A stretch of 64,000 bases of DNA from the NCBI RefSeq assembly GCF_007827955.1, contig NZ_VITR01000004.1, positions 199,099 to 263,098 of the forward strand, given 5' to 3'. Shown in pieces: positions 20,653 through 30,583 of the stretch. The stretch is from Nitrospirillum pindoramense. GTDB lineage: Bacteria; Pseudomonadota; Alphaproteobacteria; Azospirillales; Azospirillaceae. Numbering within the stretch: position 1 is the first letter of the stretch; each line of letters opens with the position of its first letter. A program made the translations under genes and the position numbers. A model generated the notes under the pieces. The model worked only from the letters and a program-made list of their open reading frames with translations, made no database searches and had not been told where the DNA came from.

Positions 20653-21633
20653 GTGAAAGACGCGGCAGTGTTGGACAGCATCATACAGCCCCCCTCCCCC
20701 CTTCCCGCCGCGCTTGCAGGCACCCTCGCCCCCCCGCGGTTGACGCATTTGCAGCGGCTTGAGGCGGAAAGCATCCACATCCTGCGGGAGGTGGTGGCCG
20801 AGACGCAGAATCCGGTAATGCTTTATTCCATCGGCAAGGACAGCGCGGTGATGCTGCACCTGGCGATGAAAGCATTCTATCCAGCCAAGCCACCGTTCCC
20901 GCTGCTGCACGTCGATACCACCTGGAAGTTCCGCGAGATGATCGCCTTCCGGAACCAGCGGGCGGCCGACCTGGGCCTGGATCTGCTGGTTCACACCAAT
21001 CCGGAAGGTTTGGCGCGGGGCATCGGCCCCTTCACCCATGGCTCCGCCATCCACACCCAGGTGATGAAGACGGAGGCGCTTAAGCAGGCGCTGGACCGTT
21101 ACGGTTTCGACGCGGCCTTCGGCGGCGCCCGCCGCGACGAGGAGAAGAGCCGCGCCAAGGAGCGCATCTTCAGCTTCCGCACCGAGCAGCACCGCTGGGA
21201 TCCCAAGAACCAGCGCCCCGAGCTGTGGCAGCTGTATAACGCCCGCAAGAACAAAGGCGAGAGCATCCGTGTCTTCCCCCTGTCCAATTGGACGGAGCTG
21301 GACATTTGGGAATACATCTACCTGGAAAACATCCCCATCGTGCCGCTCTACTTTGCCGCCGAACGCCCGGTGGTGGAGCGTGACGGCGCCCTGATCATGG
21401 TGGATGACGACCGTCTGCCCCTGAAGCCGGGGGAAGTGCCGGAGATGCGACGCGTGCGCTTCCGCACGTTGGGGTGCTATCCGCTGACCGGCGCCATCGA
21501 CAGCGACGCTGACACGCTGCCGGGCATCATCCGCGAAATGCTGCTGGCCCGCACGTCGGAGCGCCAGGGCCGGGTCATCGATCGTGACGGCGGTGCCTCG
21601 ATGGAACAGAAGAAGCAGGAAGGGTACTTCTGA
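20653..21633 (+). CDS. cysD: Sulfate adenylyltransferase small subunit
   Basis: CysD, with CysN, makes adenosine-5'-phosphosulfate from sulfate and ATP. Family homology starts at [14 protein letters not shown], and the PP-loop motif [14 protein letters not shown] follows; later segments [15 protein letters not shown] and [13 protein letters not shown] are characteristic. The start is uncertain: the frame is open from GTG 20581; I give GTG 20653, which yields about 326 residues against the usual ~300. The preceding 200 bp are AT-rich and probably hold the promoter. The stop overlaps the cysNC start by one base (TGATG), indicating translational coupling. Confidence 0.93.
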   Translation: MKDAAVLDSIIQPPSPLPAALAGTLAPPRLTHLQRLEAESIHILREVVAETQNPVMLYSIGKDSAVMLHLAMKAFYPAKPPFPLLHVDTTWKFREMIAFRNQRAADLGLDLLVHTNPEGLARGIGPFTHGSAIHTQVMKTEALKQALDRYGFDAAFGGARRDEEKSRAKERIFSFRTEQHRWDPKNQRPELWQLYNARKNKGESIRVFPLSNWTELDIWEYIYLENIPIVPLYFAAERPVVERDGALIMVDDDRLPLKPGEVPEMRRVRFRTLGCYPLTGAIDSDADTLPGIIREMLLARTSERQGRVIDRDGGASMEQKKQEGYF

Positions 21634-23570
21634 TGGCCCCCGATACCCCTCTGCCCGACGCGCTGGAAGCGGGCGCGACCGAGATCGAGCGCTATCTCGC
21701 CGCCCAGCAGTCCAAGGGCCTGCTCCGTTTCATCACCTGCGGCAGCGTGGACGACGGCAAGAGCACCCTGATCGGCCGGCTGCTGTACGACAGCAAGATG
21801 CTGTTCGAGGATCAGTTGGCGGCCCTGGAGGCGGACAGCCGCAAGGTGGGCACCCAGGGTGGCGATCTGGACTTCGCCCTGCTGGTCGACGGCCTATCAG
21901 CGGAACGCGAGCAAGGCATCACCATCGACGTCGCCTATCGCTTCTTCAATACCGATCGGCGCAAGTTCATCGTGGCCGACACCCCCGGCCATGAACAGTA
22001 CACGCGCAACATGGTCACCGGCGCGTCCACCGCCGACCTGGCCATCATCCTGATCGACGCGCGCAAGGGCGTGCTGCCCCAGACGCGGCGCCACAGCTTC
22101 CTGGTGTCGCTGCTGGGCATTCGCAAGATCGTCCTGGCGGTCAACAAGATGGATCTGATGGCCTACGACCAGGCCGTCTTCGACCGGGTGGTCGCGGAAT
22201 ACCGCGCCTTCGCCCGGCAGTTGGACCTGACCGACATCCAGGCCATCCCCCTGTCCGCGCTGAAGGGCGACAACGTCACCACGCTCACCGACGCCATGCC
22301 CTGGTACCAGGGGCCCACCCTGATCGGGCACCTGGAAACGGTGGAGGTCGCGGATCTGCGCGCGGCCGCGTCCTTCCGCCTGCCGGTCCAATGGGTGAAC
22401 CGTCCCAACCTGGACTTCCGCGGCTATGCCGGCACCATAGCCGCCGGCACCGTGCGACCGGGCGACCGCATCCGCGTCCTGCCCTCCGGCCAGGAAAGCC
22501 GCGTGGCCCGTATCGTCACCCACGATGGCGACCTAAGCGTGGCCGTCGCCGGCCAGTCGGTCACGCTGTCCCTGACGGATGAGATCGACATCAGCCGGGG
22601 CGACATCATCTCCGCCCTGGATGAGCCGGCCGAGGTGGCCGACCAGATGGAGGCGACGCTGGTGTGGATGGCGGAGGCGCCGCTGCTGCCCGGCCGCCCC
22701 TACATCCTGAAGGTGGGCACCAAGTCGGTTCCGGCCAGCGTGGCGACGCTGAAGCACAAGATCAACGTCAACACCCTGGAGCAGCTGGCGACTAAGACCC
22801 TGGCCCTGAACGAGGTCGGTCTGGCGACACTCAGCCTGGACCAGCCGGTGGCCTTCGACGTCTATCGCCGCAACCGCGACACCGGCGGCTTCATCCTCAT
22901 CGACCGCCTGACCAACGAGACGGTGGCGGCGGGCCTCATCCGCTCCGCCATCGTGCGCACCGTGCCCTGGCAGGTCCTGGACGTGGACAAGCGCGCCCGG
23001 TCCCAGATGAAGGGCCAGCGTCCGCGCGTGCTGTGGTTCACCGGCCTGTCCGGCGCCGGCAAGTCCACCATCGCCAACCTGGTGGAAAAGAAGCTGCATG
23101 CCCATGGCCGGCACACCATGCTGCTGGACGGCGACAACGTCCGCCATGGCCTGAACCGCGACCTGAGCTTCACCGACGCCGACCGGGTGGAGAACATCCG
23201 CCGTGTGGCGGAGGTGTCGAAGCTGATGGTCGATGCCGGGCTGATCGTGCTGGTGTCCTTCATCTCCCCCTACCGGGCGGAACGGCGCATGGCGCGGGAA
23301 CTGCTGGGCCCGGGAGAATTCCTGGAGGTGTTCGTGGACACGCCCCTGACGGTCGCGGAGGGACGCGACGTCAAGGGCCTCTATGCCAAGGCCCGCGCCG
23401 GCAAGATCCCGAACTTCACTGGCATCGACAGCCCCTATGAGCCACCGGAGTCACCCGACGTGCGCATCGACACCCAGGCCATGACCGCCGAGCAGGCGGC
23501 CAACCACATCTTCACACTGCTGTCCCGCTTCGATGAAGATGCCGACCTTGTGGACGGCGCCGCCATCTGA
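21633..23570 (+). CDS. cysNC: Bifunctional sulfate adenylyltransferase large subunit / APS kinase
   Basis: The 645-residue protein fuses CysN and CysC. The N-terminal GTPase drives APS synthesis with CysD and shows the G-motifs [28 protein letters not shown] and NKMDLM, followed by EF-Tu-like beta-barrels to about residue 440. The C-terminal APS kinase has the P-loop [11 protein letters not shown] from residue 471 and the [14 protein letters not shown] segment; it phosphorylates APS to PAPS. This fusion (NodQ-like) is common in alphaproteobacteria. A hairpin terminator lies about 35 bp after the stop. Confidence 0.96.
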   Translation: MAPDTPLPDALEAGATEIERYLAAQQSKGLLRFITCGSVDDGKSTLIGRLLYDSKMLFEDQLAALEADSRKVGTQGGDLDFALLVDGLSAEREQGITIDVAYRFFNTDRRKFIVADTPGHEQYTRNMVTGASTADLAIILIDARKGVLPQTRRHSFLVSLLGIRKIVLAVNKMDLMAYDQAVFDRVVAEYRAFARQLDLTDIQAIPLSALKGDNVTTLTDAMPWYQGPTLIGHLETVEVADLRAAASFRLPVQWVNRPNLDFRGYAGTIAAGTVRPGDRIRVLPSGQESRVARIVTHDGDLSVAVAGQSVTLSLTDEIDISRGDIISALDEPAEVADQMEATLVWMAEAPLLPGRPYILKVGTKSVPASVATLKHKINVNTLEQLATKTLALNEVGLATLSLDQPVAFDVYRRNRDTGGFILIDRLTNETVAAGLIRSAIVRTVPWQVLDVDKRARSQMKGQRPRVLWFTGLSGAGKSTIANLVEKKLHAHGRHTMLLDGDNVRHGLNRDLSFTDADRVENIRRVAEVSKLMVDAGLIVLVSFISPYRAERRMARELLGPGEFLEVFVDTPLTVAEGRDVKGLYAKARAGKIPNFTGIDSPYEPPESPDVRIDTQAMTAEQAANHIFTLLSRFDEDADLVDGAAI

Positions 23571-23606
23571 CGCCGCCATCTGACGACCACCGCTTGCTTC
23601 TGTAAG

Positions 23607-23637
23607 AAGGGCCGGCCGGAGCGATCCGCCGGCCCTT
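23607..23637 (+). terminator. Terminator after cysNC
   Basis: A 9-bp stem, AAGGGCCGG with CCGGCCCTT, has an inner CGGA/TCCG extension and a short loop. It is followed by TTCG rather than a long T run, so it is a moderate rather than strong intrinsic terminator. Confidence 0.7.
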
Positions 23638-23774
23638 TCGCCTATCTGGCCCCAGCCGGCGGCGCGCAACTGGCACTGGTCGCCAACCCGTCTTATAGAT
23701 CAACCATTTGTGGTGCGACATTCCGCGCCACGCGGTATGATGCCACCGGGGAATGTGCCAGTCGGGGGGCTAAG

Positions 23775-24836
23775 GTGCAGCGGGACAAGGCGGAATTGTT
23801 GCGGTCCATCACCATCGACCGGACGCCGGGGGCGGCGCGGGATGGCGGCGGCGGCCGGGGCTTGGCCCTGGGAGTGACGGCGGGCGTCAGCGTGGTCGTC
23901 ATCGCGTTGGGTATCGCCTGGGCCGCTGGCCTGCTCACCCGCTCAAATGCCTCCGATGCGGCCCCTGGGGCCAGCTCCGTGAAGCCGGCCCCAGCGGCAT
24001 CGGGCAGCTCTACCCAGCCCACCCCCGCGCCCCCGGTGTCAGAGGTGCGCAGCGGCAACCTCATTGGCTCCGGCTATGTCGTGGCCCGCCGGGTGGCGAC
24101 GGTGTCGGCCGATGTCACCGGCCGGGTGCGCGAGGTGCTGGTGCAGGAGGGCATGTTTGTGCAGAAGGGCCAGGTGCTGGCCACGCTGGACGATGTGCTG
24201 GCCCGCAGCGACCTGGATCTGGCCAAGGCCCGCCTGGCGTCGGCGGAGGCCGCGGTGGTCGCCAACCAGGCCGATTTGGTGGACGCGGAAAAGACGCTGG
24301 AGCGCACGCGCGCCCTGACCGGCCGTCAATTCTCCAGCGAGGCGGACCTGATCAAGGCCGATGCCCGCGCCGCCTCGCTGCGCGCCCAGCTGGTGAAGTC
24401 CAAGGCCGATGTGAACGCCGCCCGGGCCACCGTCGCCTATGACGCGGAGATGGTGGACCGTTACCAAGTCCGCGCGCCCTTCACGGGCGTGGTGACGGAA
24501 AAGAACGCCCAGCCGGGCGAGATCATCTCGCCCATGTCCTCGGGCGGCTTCACCCGCACCGGTGTCTGCACGCTGGTGGACATGGACAGCCTGGAGTTCG
24601 AGGTGGAGGTGAACGAGGCGAATATCGCCCGCGTCCGTCCCGGCCAGAAGGTGGAGGCGACATTGGACGCCTACCCCGACTGGAAGGTGCCCGCCTCCGT
24701 CCTGGCCATCATCCCCACCGCCAGCCGGGAAAAGGCCACCATCAAGGTGCGCGTGGCCATCGCCGCCAAGGATCCGCGCATCCTGCCCAACATGGCCGCC
24801 AAGGTGACCTTCCTGAACGAGGGCAAGGGCGGTTGA
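23775..24836 (+). CDS. HlyD/RND-type periplasmic adaptor subunit of an ABC exporter
   Basis: This 353-residue membrane-fusion protein has one N-terminal transmembrane helix (about 37-54), a low-complexity Ala/Pro/Ser linker, a lipoyl half-domain (GRVREVLVQEGMFVQKGQVLATLD), a coiled-coil hairpin (about 155-215), the second lipoyl half (VRAPFTGVVTEKNAQPGEIISPM) and a beta-barrel region. The start is GTG 23775 just after a GGGGGG-CTAAG stretch. It begins a four-gene operon: adaptor, ATPase and two FtsX-type permeases, similar in layout to DevBCA/MacAB-type exporters. No outer-membrane channel gene is adjacent. Confidence 0.9.
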   Translation: MQRDKAELLRSITIDRTPGAARDGGGGRGLALGVTAGVSVVVIALGIAWAAGLLTRSNASDAAPGASSVKPAPAASGSSTQPTPAPPVSEVRSGNLIGSGYVVARRVATVSADVTGRVREVLVQEGMFVQKGQVLATLDDVLARSDLDLAKARLASAEAAVVANQADLVDAEKTLERTRALTGRQFSSEADLIKADARAASLRAQLVKSKADVNAARATVAYDAEMVDRYQVRAPFTGVVTEKNAQPGEIISPMSSGGFTRTGVCTLVDMDSLEFEVEVNEANIARVRPGQKVEATLDAYPDWKVPASVLAIIPTASREKATIKVRVAIAAKDPRILPNMAAKVTFLNEGKGG

Positions 24837-24890
24837 CCCCGCCCGCGCTCACCCCTTCCCCGCACGACCCTCACTTGGGAGCCGAAGTCC

Positions 24891-25582
<692 letters not shown>

Positions 25583-25586
<4 letters not shown>

Positions 25587-26746
25587 GCGACTTCTACCTG
25601 CTCTGGCGCAACCTGTTCCGCCGCAAGCTGCGCACCTTCCTCATGATTCTGGCCATCTTCGTGGCCTTCGTCATCTATGGCGTGCTGGGCAGCATCAACT
25701 ACGCCTTCGAGCATGGGGTGGACTCGTCGGCCGACAACCGGCTGGTGGTGGTGAACAAGATCACCTTCATCCAGCCCCTCCCCTATGCCTACGTCGGCAA
25801 GATCGCGGCCATCAAGGGCGTGAAAAACGTCACCTTCGCCAACTGGTTCGGCGGCTATTACCAGGACGCCCGCAACCAGATCGGCACCTTCGCCGTCGAC
25901 CCCGAAAGCTATCTGCGGATCTATCGCGACGACCTGCGCATCGATCCCGCCCAGAGGGACGCCTTCATCCACGACCGCACCAGCATGGTGGTAGGCGAGG
26001 CCATCGCCACGAAGTACGGCTGGAAGGTCGGCGACCGGATTCCCATCAATTCCAACATCTTCACCAACAAGGCCAACGGCAGCCATACCTGGGAGCTGAC
26101 CGTTGCCGGCATCGCCTATGCGGCGAAGGAATCCTTCAACACCAGCTTCATCATCTTCCAGTACGAAAACTTTAATGAAAGCAAGACGTTCGGCAAGGAT
26201 ACGGTGGGCTGGATCACCCTGGAGACGGACAGCGCTGCGGTGAACGACACGGTGGCCGCCACCATCGACGACCTGTTCGCCAATTCCACGGCGGAAACCA
26301 ACACCCAGTCGGAAAAGGCGTTCGGCAAGGCCTTCCTGGCCCAGTTGGGCAACATCGCCCTGATCATCACCCTGGTGGTGGGGGCGGCCTTCGCCACCAT
26401 CCTGATGATCGTCGGCAACACCATGGTGATGGCCGTGCGCGAGCGCACGAAGGAGATCGCCGTGCTGAAGACCCTCGGCTTTCCCTCCTGGCGCATCTGG
26501 CGCCAGGTGCTGGGGGAGTCGGTGCTGCTGGCGCTGCTGGGCGGCCTGCCCGGGTTGGCTGTGGCCGGACTGCTGGTGATGGTGCTGTCCAAGGGCGCGT
26601 CGGGCGCCATTCCAGGATTGGCGCTGACCCTGCCCGTGGCGGGCCTTGGGGTGGCCTTCATGCTGCTTCTCGGGGTGGTGACGGGCTTCCTGCCGGCTTG
26701 GAACGCTCTACGCCTGAACATCGTCACGGCCCTCGGCCGCCTGTGA
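25583..26746 (+). CDS. ABC transporter permease (FtsX domain), first
   Basis: The 387-residue permease has the MacB architecture: an N-terminal helix (about 15-35), a large periplasmic core domain (to about 260), then three helices of the FtsX domain (about 262-285, 315-340, 355-380). The motif MAVRERTKEIAVLKTLGF between the second and third helices is typical of FtsX-type permeases. It overlaps the ATPase stop by four bases (ATGA). A second, related permease follows after 76 bp, so the transporter may be a heterodimer. Confidence 0.93.
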
Positions 26747-26767
26747 TCCGTCAGTCCCGCCTGCTCA

Positions 26768-26809
26768 CTTCGCTCCGCTGGTTCTCTTCGCCCCGCTGCT
26801 TCTCTTCGC
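26768..26809. repeat. Short tandem repeat, 18-bp unit, in the permease spacer
   Basis: The unit CTTCGCTCCGCTGGTTCT at 26768-26785 is followed by a copy differing at two positions (26786-26803) and a partial third copy (26804-26809). It fills most of the 76-bp spacer between the permease genes, directly before the Shine-Dalgarno region of the second. Confidence 0.75.
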
Positions 26810-26822
26810 AGGAAACAACGTC

Positions 26823-28040
26823 ATGCGTGTGTTCAACGAGATCGCGGTGGTCACCACCATCTGCATAAAAAGCATTCCGCAACGCTTCTGGGCCTCGCTC
26901 TCCACGGTGGTGGCGGTGGGGCTGGTGGTGACCGTGCTGTTGGCCTTCCTGGCCATGGCCGCCGGCTTCCAGCAGACCCTGCGCGGCACGGGAACCAAGG
27001 ACATGGCCATCCTGATGCGGGCCGGTTCCCAGGCGGAATTGAACAGCGGCGTCACCCGCGACCAGGCGCGCCTGATCGAGGAAGCGCCGGGCGTCATGAA
27101 GGACGCGGACGGCAAGCCCCTGGTGTCGCCCGAACTCTACGTCATCGTCGATGGCGTCAAGAAGACAGCCGTGCCAGCCGACGGCAACCTGAAGAAAGCC
27201 CCCCGCTCCAACCTCACCCTGCGCGGCCTGGGCCCCGTCGGCATCGCCGTGCGACCCGGCCTGAAGATCGTGGAAGGCCGCGCGTTCAATCCCGGCACCA
27301 ACGAGTTGATGGTGGGCCGGGCCCTGCAGAAGGATTTCGCGGGCCTGAACGTCGGGGACACCGTCAAGCTGGGCAACAGCGATTGGCTGGTGGTGGGTGC
27401 CTTCGAATTGGGGGGCAGCGTCTTTGAATCGGAATTGTGGGCTGACACGCCCGAGGTACAGGATCTGTTCCACCGCCAGAACGTCTTTCAGTCCATCCGC
27501 GCCCGCCTGACAGGTCCCGACGCCCTGAAGGCCCTGTCGGACTACGCCACCAATGATCCCCAGTTGAAGCTGGACGTGACGACGGAGGCCGAATACTACG
27601 CGCAGCAGGCCAGCCGCACCTCCGACCTGATCCAGAAACTGGGATGGCCGCTGGCCATCGCCATGGCCTTCGGCGCCCTGGCGGGCGCGCTGAACACCAT
27701 GTACAGCTCCGTCGCGGCGCGGGCGCAGGAAATAGCGACCCTGCGCTGCATCGGGTTCAGCGGAACCTCCTCCTTCATCGGCACCCTGCTGGAAAGCCTG
27801 GTGCTGGCGCTGGTGGGCGGCATCGTCGGAACTCTGATCACCTGGGTCGCTGTTGACGGCCTCACCGGTTCCACCCTGGCGGGCAGCACGTTTTCGCAGG
27901 TGGTCTTCACCTTCCACCTGACGCCGGCGGTGGCCCTGCAAGGGATCATCATGGCGCTGATTGTCGGATTGGTCGGCGGCGTGTTCCCCGCTTGGCGTGC
28001 GGCGCGGGTGCCGATCGCCGAGGCCTACGGCAGCCCCTGA
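26823..28040 (+). CDS. ABC transporter permease (FtsX domain), second
   Basis: The 405-residue permease has the same plan as the preceding gene: one N-terminal helix (about 20-50), a long periplasmic domain and three C-terminal helices with FtsX features (ALAGALNTMYSSVAARAQEIATLRCIGF, about 275-310). AGGAAACAACGTC precedes the ATG. It differs enough from its neighbour not to be a recent tandem duplicate. The cargo of this exporter is unknown; related systems export glycolipids, lipoproteins or antibiotics. Confidence 0.92.
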   Translation: MRVFNEIAVVTTICIKSIPQRFWASLSTVVAVGLVVTVLLAFLAMAAGFQQTLRGTGTKDMAILMRAGSQAELNSGVTRDQARLIEEAPGVMKDADGKPLVSPELYVIVDGVKKTAVPADGNLKKAPRSNLTLRGLGPVGIAVRPGLKIVEGRAFNPGTNELMVGRALQKDFAGLNVGDTVKLGNSDWLVVGAFELGGSVFESELWADTPEVQDLFHRQNVFQSIRARLTGPDALKALSDYATNDPQLKLDVTTEAEYYAQQASRTSDLIQKLGWPLAIAMAFGALAGALNTMYSSVAARAQEIATLRCIGFSGTSSFIGTLLESLVLALVGGIVGTLITWVAVDGLTGSTLAGSTFSQVVFTFHLTPAVALQGIIMALIVGLVGGVFPAWRAARVPIAEAYGSP

Positions 28041-28554
28041 AGCCGCCGTCCCCGATCGCCCCCACGGCGCATTTCGGGGACGCCTTCAAAATATCTTTAC
28101 CTTTTTGCCCTAGATACTGGGTACCGGCTCCGGGCCCTGGGCGTCATTGCGCGCCTTAGCCCGGGTTCGGTGGTCCGCCGCTTGCATATATGCGACGGCG
28201 CAGCCCCTAAGCGTGAGCCTGAACCGGCAGTTGCTGCCGGGTTGATGGCCCTAAATGAGTATGGGATACTTCCCAGGTCGGCATTATTGACCGCCCCCAG
28301 GCGTTTCCTGCCCCTGTTGGGTTAGGCAGAATGGGGATGGCGGTGATGCCAACACCCCGAGGATGGGGCCTCGGGGATGAGGGAAGGTGTGGCCCGGCGG
28401 GGTTATGTCATGTGACGTAGCAGGCCGGTACAGGTAAAAGGGCGGCATCGGCACCGCACCCGTCCAGGCTTGGGCTGCCCCTCATGGCATGTCCACTGGA
28501 AGGGACAACGGACCCGCCGCCCGGAAACGCGTTAGCCAGGGATCACGTGATCTG
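28041..28554 (+). other. Gene-free, structured leader region upstream of flaF (candidate structured RNA)
   Basis: I find no convincing gene here. A hairpin GTCCCCG/CGGGGAC at 28048-28081 may end the permease transcript. Beyond an AT-rich stretch near 28085-28118 come several hairpins: CGCCG around GCATATATGC and CGGCG (about 28170-28195), AACCGGCAG-TTG-CTGCCGGGTT (28222-28243) and CCCCGAGG-ATGGGG-CCTCGGGG (28355-28376). I looked for RNase P, SRP, 6S and tmRNA signatures and for cobalamin and cyclic-di-GMP riboswitch motifs and recognised none. It could be a long 5' leader of flaF or an independent small RNA. Confidence 0.5.
28541..28552. promoter_or_regulatory. Perfect 12-bp palindrome GATCACGTGATC just before the flaF start
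   Basis: The palindrome ends two bases before the preferred flaF ATG at 28555. It covers where a Shine-Dalgarno would be, so it could be a protein-binding site or an RNA hairpin that masks initiation. The function is not known. Confidence 0.45.
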
Positions 28555-29073
28555 ATGAAGCCTTCGGCCGGATATACCAACCGTCCCGCGTCGGACAATC
28601 CCCGCGATATCGAAGCCTGGGGCCTGACGGAAGCCGCGCGCCGGTTGATGCTGGCGGCGCAGACGCCCGAAAACCCCGAGCCCTTGCGCCAAGCGTTGTC
28701 GCTGAACCAGCGCTTGTGGACCATCTTCCAATCGTCCATGGCGGAGGAGGATTGTCCCCTGCCCAAGGACCTGCGCGAAAAGATCCTGGTGTTGTCCCTG
28801 ATCGTTGACCGCCAGACCTTCGAACGGTTGGGCGATCTGGACGTCACCAAGCTGCAGCAGTTGATCGACATCAACCGCAACATCGCCGCCGGGCTCTCGC
28901 AACGCCCGGACGCCGCCGCCGCGGGCCTGCCCGCCGGGATGGCCGCCTCGCCCGCGGCGCCGCCGCGCGCGCCCACAATGACGCCACCGGCCAATCCGGG
29001 GGCACAGCGTCCAGGCATGGCGCCTGCGGGCATGACGTCTGGTGGTGCGGGCAAGTTCAACATATCGATCTAA
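28555..29073 (+). CDS. flaF: Flagellar biosynthesis regulator FlaF, with extended C-terminus
   Basis: FlaF is an alphaproteobacterial protein that, with FlbT, controls flagellin production and secretion. The FlaF core is residues 1-115 from ATG 28555: IEAWGLTEAARRLMLA, LNQRLWTIFQSSM and LIDINRNIAAGL are the family signatures. The remaining ~55 residues are a Pro/Ala/Gly-rich tail not usual for FlaF (normally about 110-125 residues). The frame is open from ATG 28489, but homology begins after 28555. No flbT or flagellin gene is adjacent. It has a long gene-free leader. Confidence 0.88.
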   Translation: MKPSAGYTNRPASDNPRDIEAWGLTEAARRLMLAAQTPENPEPLRQALSLNQRLWTIFQSSMAEEDCPLPKDLREKILVLSLIVDRQTFERLGDLDVTKLQQLIDINRNIAAGLSQRPDAAAAGLPAGMAASPAAPPRAPTMTPPANPGAQRPGMAPAGMTSGGAGKFNISI

Positions 29074-29232
29074 ACGGAGGACGGCGCCAAAGCGGGCGCG
29101 AAAAATGTCGCGCCGCCCAAGTCGGACCGGAAATATCTTGCATTTTATGTTTTCATTCCGCAGACTTGTGCAAGGTAGTTAGGCTTATTGCCCCCGCGTA
29201 TTGGCAGGGGCCTGACCATAGGGATCACTCCC

Positions 29233-29976
29233 GTGAGCAACGTCGCCACATCCGCTGTCAGCAGCACCACCTCCGCCGGCGCGGCGGCGAACGCCTCGGT
29301 GTTCGCCCAGCTGGCACAGATCCAGGCGCAGCTGGCGGCGCAGAACGACGCGCTCTCGAACAAGGCGTCGGCGCAAAGCTCCAGCGCCATCGGCACCCCA
29401 CAGAACTTCACCAAGTCGACGGCGAAGTCGCAGTACAACAATGTGGCCTCCGCCACCGACATCGGCACCGTCACCAACGGCCAGACGCGCGTCAACGCCT
29501 TCGGCAGCCTCAGCGCCGGGGATCCCGCCGACTACCTCAGCTTCAAGATGTCCCGTAAGGGCATCATCAACCTGGGCCAGCTGGACATGGGCCAGACCCG
29601 GCTACAGGTGATGACCAAGACTGGTGTGGTTCTGGCCGACAGCAGCAGCAAATCCGGCAGTGCCTACGACGCCTACACGGCCATGGTCAATGGACAGAAG
29701 ACGCTGGACGCCGGCACCTATGTGCTGAAGGTGTCCAGGGCCGATGGTGTCAAGCTGACGCAGAAGGTGAATTACGGTGTCCAGGTCGCCGCAGGCGATT
29801 ATTCAAAGGACTACACCACGACGATCACCGCGCCCTCGAACAACGCCAGCATTTCCGCCAGCGCCGCCGGCATCTCATCGGCTTTGAGCGACCAGCTCAC
29901 CACCATGAAGAACTGGACCATTGGCCAGACGGGCACGCAGAAGCTGATGGGTACGATGATCAACCTGTTCGCTTAG
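29233..29976 (+). CDS. PPC-like beta-sandwich protein beside flagellar genes, unknown function
   Basis: From GTG 29233 the protein has 247 residues (the frame is open from TTG 29188). The first ~70 residues are Ser/Ala/Gln-rich with a helical repeat of AQLAQIQAQLAAQND type. The middle (about 80-190) resembles a bacterial pre-peptidase C-terminal (PPC) domain: GSLSAGDPADYLSFKMS, LGQLDMGQTRLQVMT, then LDAGTYVLKVSR. The C-terminus is helical. There is no signal peptide, yet composition (no Cys, Ser/Thr/Asn-rich) resembles flagellar axial proteins. It lies between flaF and the hook genes and has its own terminator, so a flagellar or surface role is plausible but unproven. Confidence 0.6.
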   Translation: MSNVATSAVSSTTSAGAAANASVFAQLAQIQAQLAAQNDALSNKASAQSSSAIGTPQNFTKSTAKSQYNNVASATDIGTVTNGQTRVNAFGSLSAGDPADYLSFKMSRKGIINLGQLDMGQTRLQVMTKTGVVLADSSSKSGSAYDAYTAMVNGQKTLDAGTYVLKVSRADGVKLTQKVNYGVQVAAGDYSKDYTTTITAPSNNASISASAAGISSALSDQLTTMKNWTIGQTGTQKLMGTMINLFA

Positions 29977-30006
29977 GCGGGCAGGTGTCATATAATGACG
30001 GGTACG

Positions 30007-30036
30007 AGGCCGGCCACCGTTGTGGCCGGCCTTTTT
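30007..30036 (+). terminator. Rho-independent terminator after the PPC-like gene
   Basis: An 11-bp stem, AGGCCGGCCAC with GTGGCCGGCCT, closes a CGTT loop and runs into TTTTT. It lies about 30 bp after the stop. Confidence 0.95.
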
Positions 30037-30166
30037 GATTCCTCCCTGCGGCACCTGGGCGTGCGATGTCTCAACAGAAGTTTTTGACAGAAGAGTTGTC
30101 AAGGGGACATCCTATGGGTTGCAATAAAGCCATGACTGATCCACACAGCAACCTGGGAGGCTACGG

Positions 30167-30514
30167 ATGAAGACCCTGACCTGCGTGTTGATGACAGCGA
30201 TGATCGCCTTGGCAGCACCCGCCTTTGCGGCTTCCGGCGGTGGCTCCTGGCCCACGGTCAGCAATGAGGCGCGTCAGGTACCGGCCAAACCGGACCTCAA
30301 CCTGTATCATGGCCCTATTATTCCCCGCGGACCCGAACCGACGGGAATGACCGCTGCGACCAAAGCTCGCCTGACCAACGTCGCGCAGCGGGTTGATAGC
30401 TTGATCGATCAGCACAAGTGCGACGAGGCTACCGCGCTGGCCAAAGAGCAGGGCGGTGTTGTGATGGCCGACATGGCGACCAAGATTTGCGTCCTGCGTT
30501 ATAAGGCTGAGTAG
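30167..30514 (+). CDS. Small secreted protein of unknown function
   Basis: The 115-residue protein has a textbook signal peptide (MKTLTCVLMTAMIALAAPAFA, cleavage after AFA) and a GGGAGG Shine-Dalgarno 7 bp before the ATG. The mature protein is about 94 residues with a Pro-rich first half and a helical second half with two cysteines (HKCDEATALAKEQ and KICVLRYKAE) that may pair. I recognise no family. The preceding 130 bp include TTGACA in a TTGACA/TGTCAA inverted repeat at 30084-30102, which may contain its promoter. Confidence 0.7.
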   Translation: MKTLTCVLMTAMIALAAPAFAASGGGSWPTVSNEARQVPAKPDLNLYHGPIIPRGPEPTGMTAATKARLTNVAQRVDSLIDQHKCDEATALAKEQGGVVMADMATKICVLRYKAE

Positions 30515-30583
30515 AGTGGGCCCGACCAGCGAGTATCGTCGCTGGTCGCCACCACCGCGGGGGGGGGGGCGAATGCCGCTCTC

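Noticed and set aside
28041-28554. RNase P RNA, SRP RNA, 6S RNA, tmRNA, cobalamin or c-di-GMP riboswitch in the flaF leader
   Set aside because: None of the diagnostic conserved strings of these classes could be found by eye, so only an unassigned structured region is reported.
29091-29187. Sigma-54 promoter before the PPC-like gene
   Set aside because: The best candidate, GG followed by GC near GGAAATATCTTGC, has nine rather than ten bases between the doublets.
30559-30569. Phase-variable G tract controlling a gene
   Set aside because: The tract lies between two convergent stop codons, not in a promoter or coding frame.
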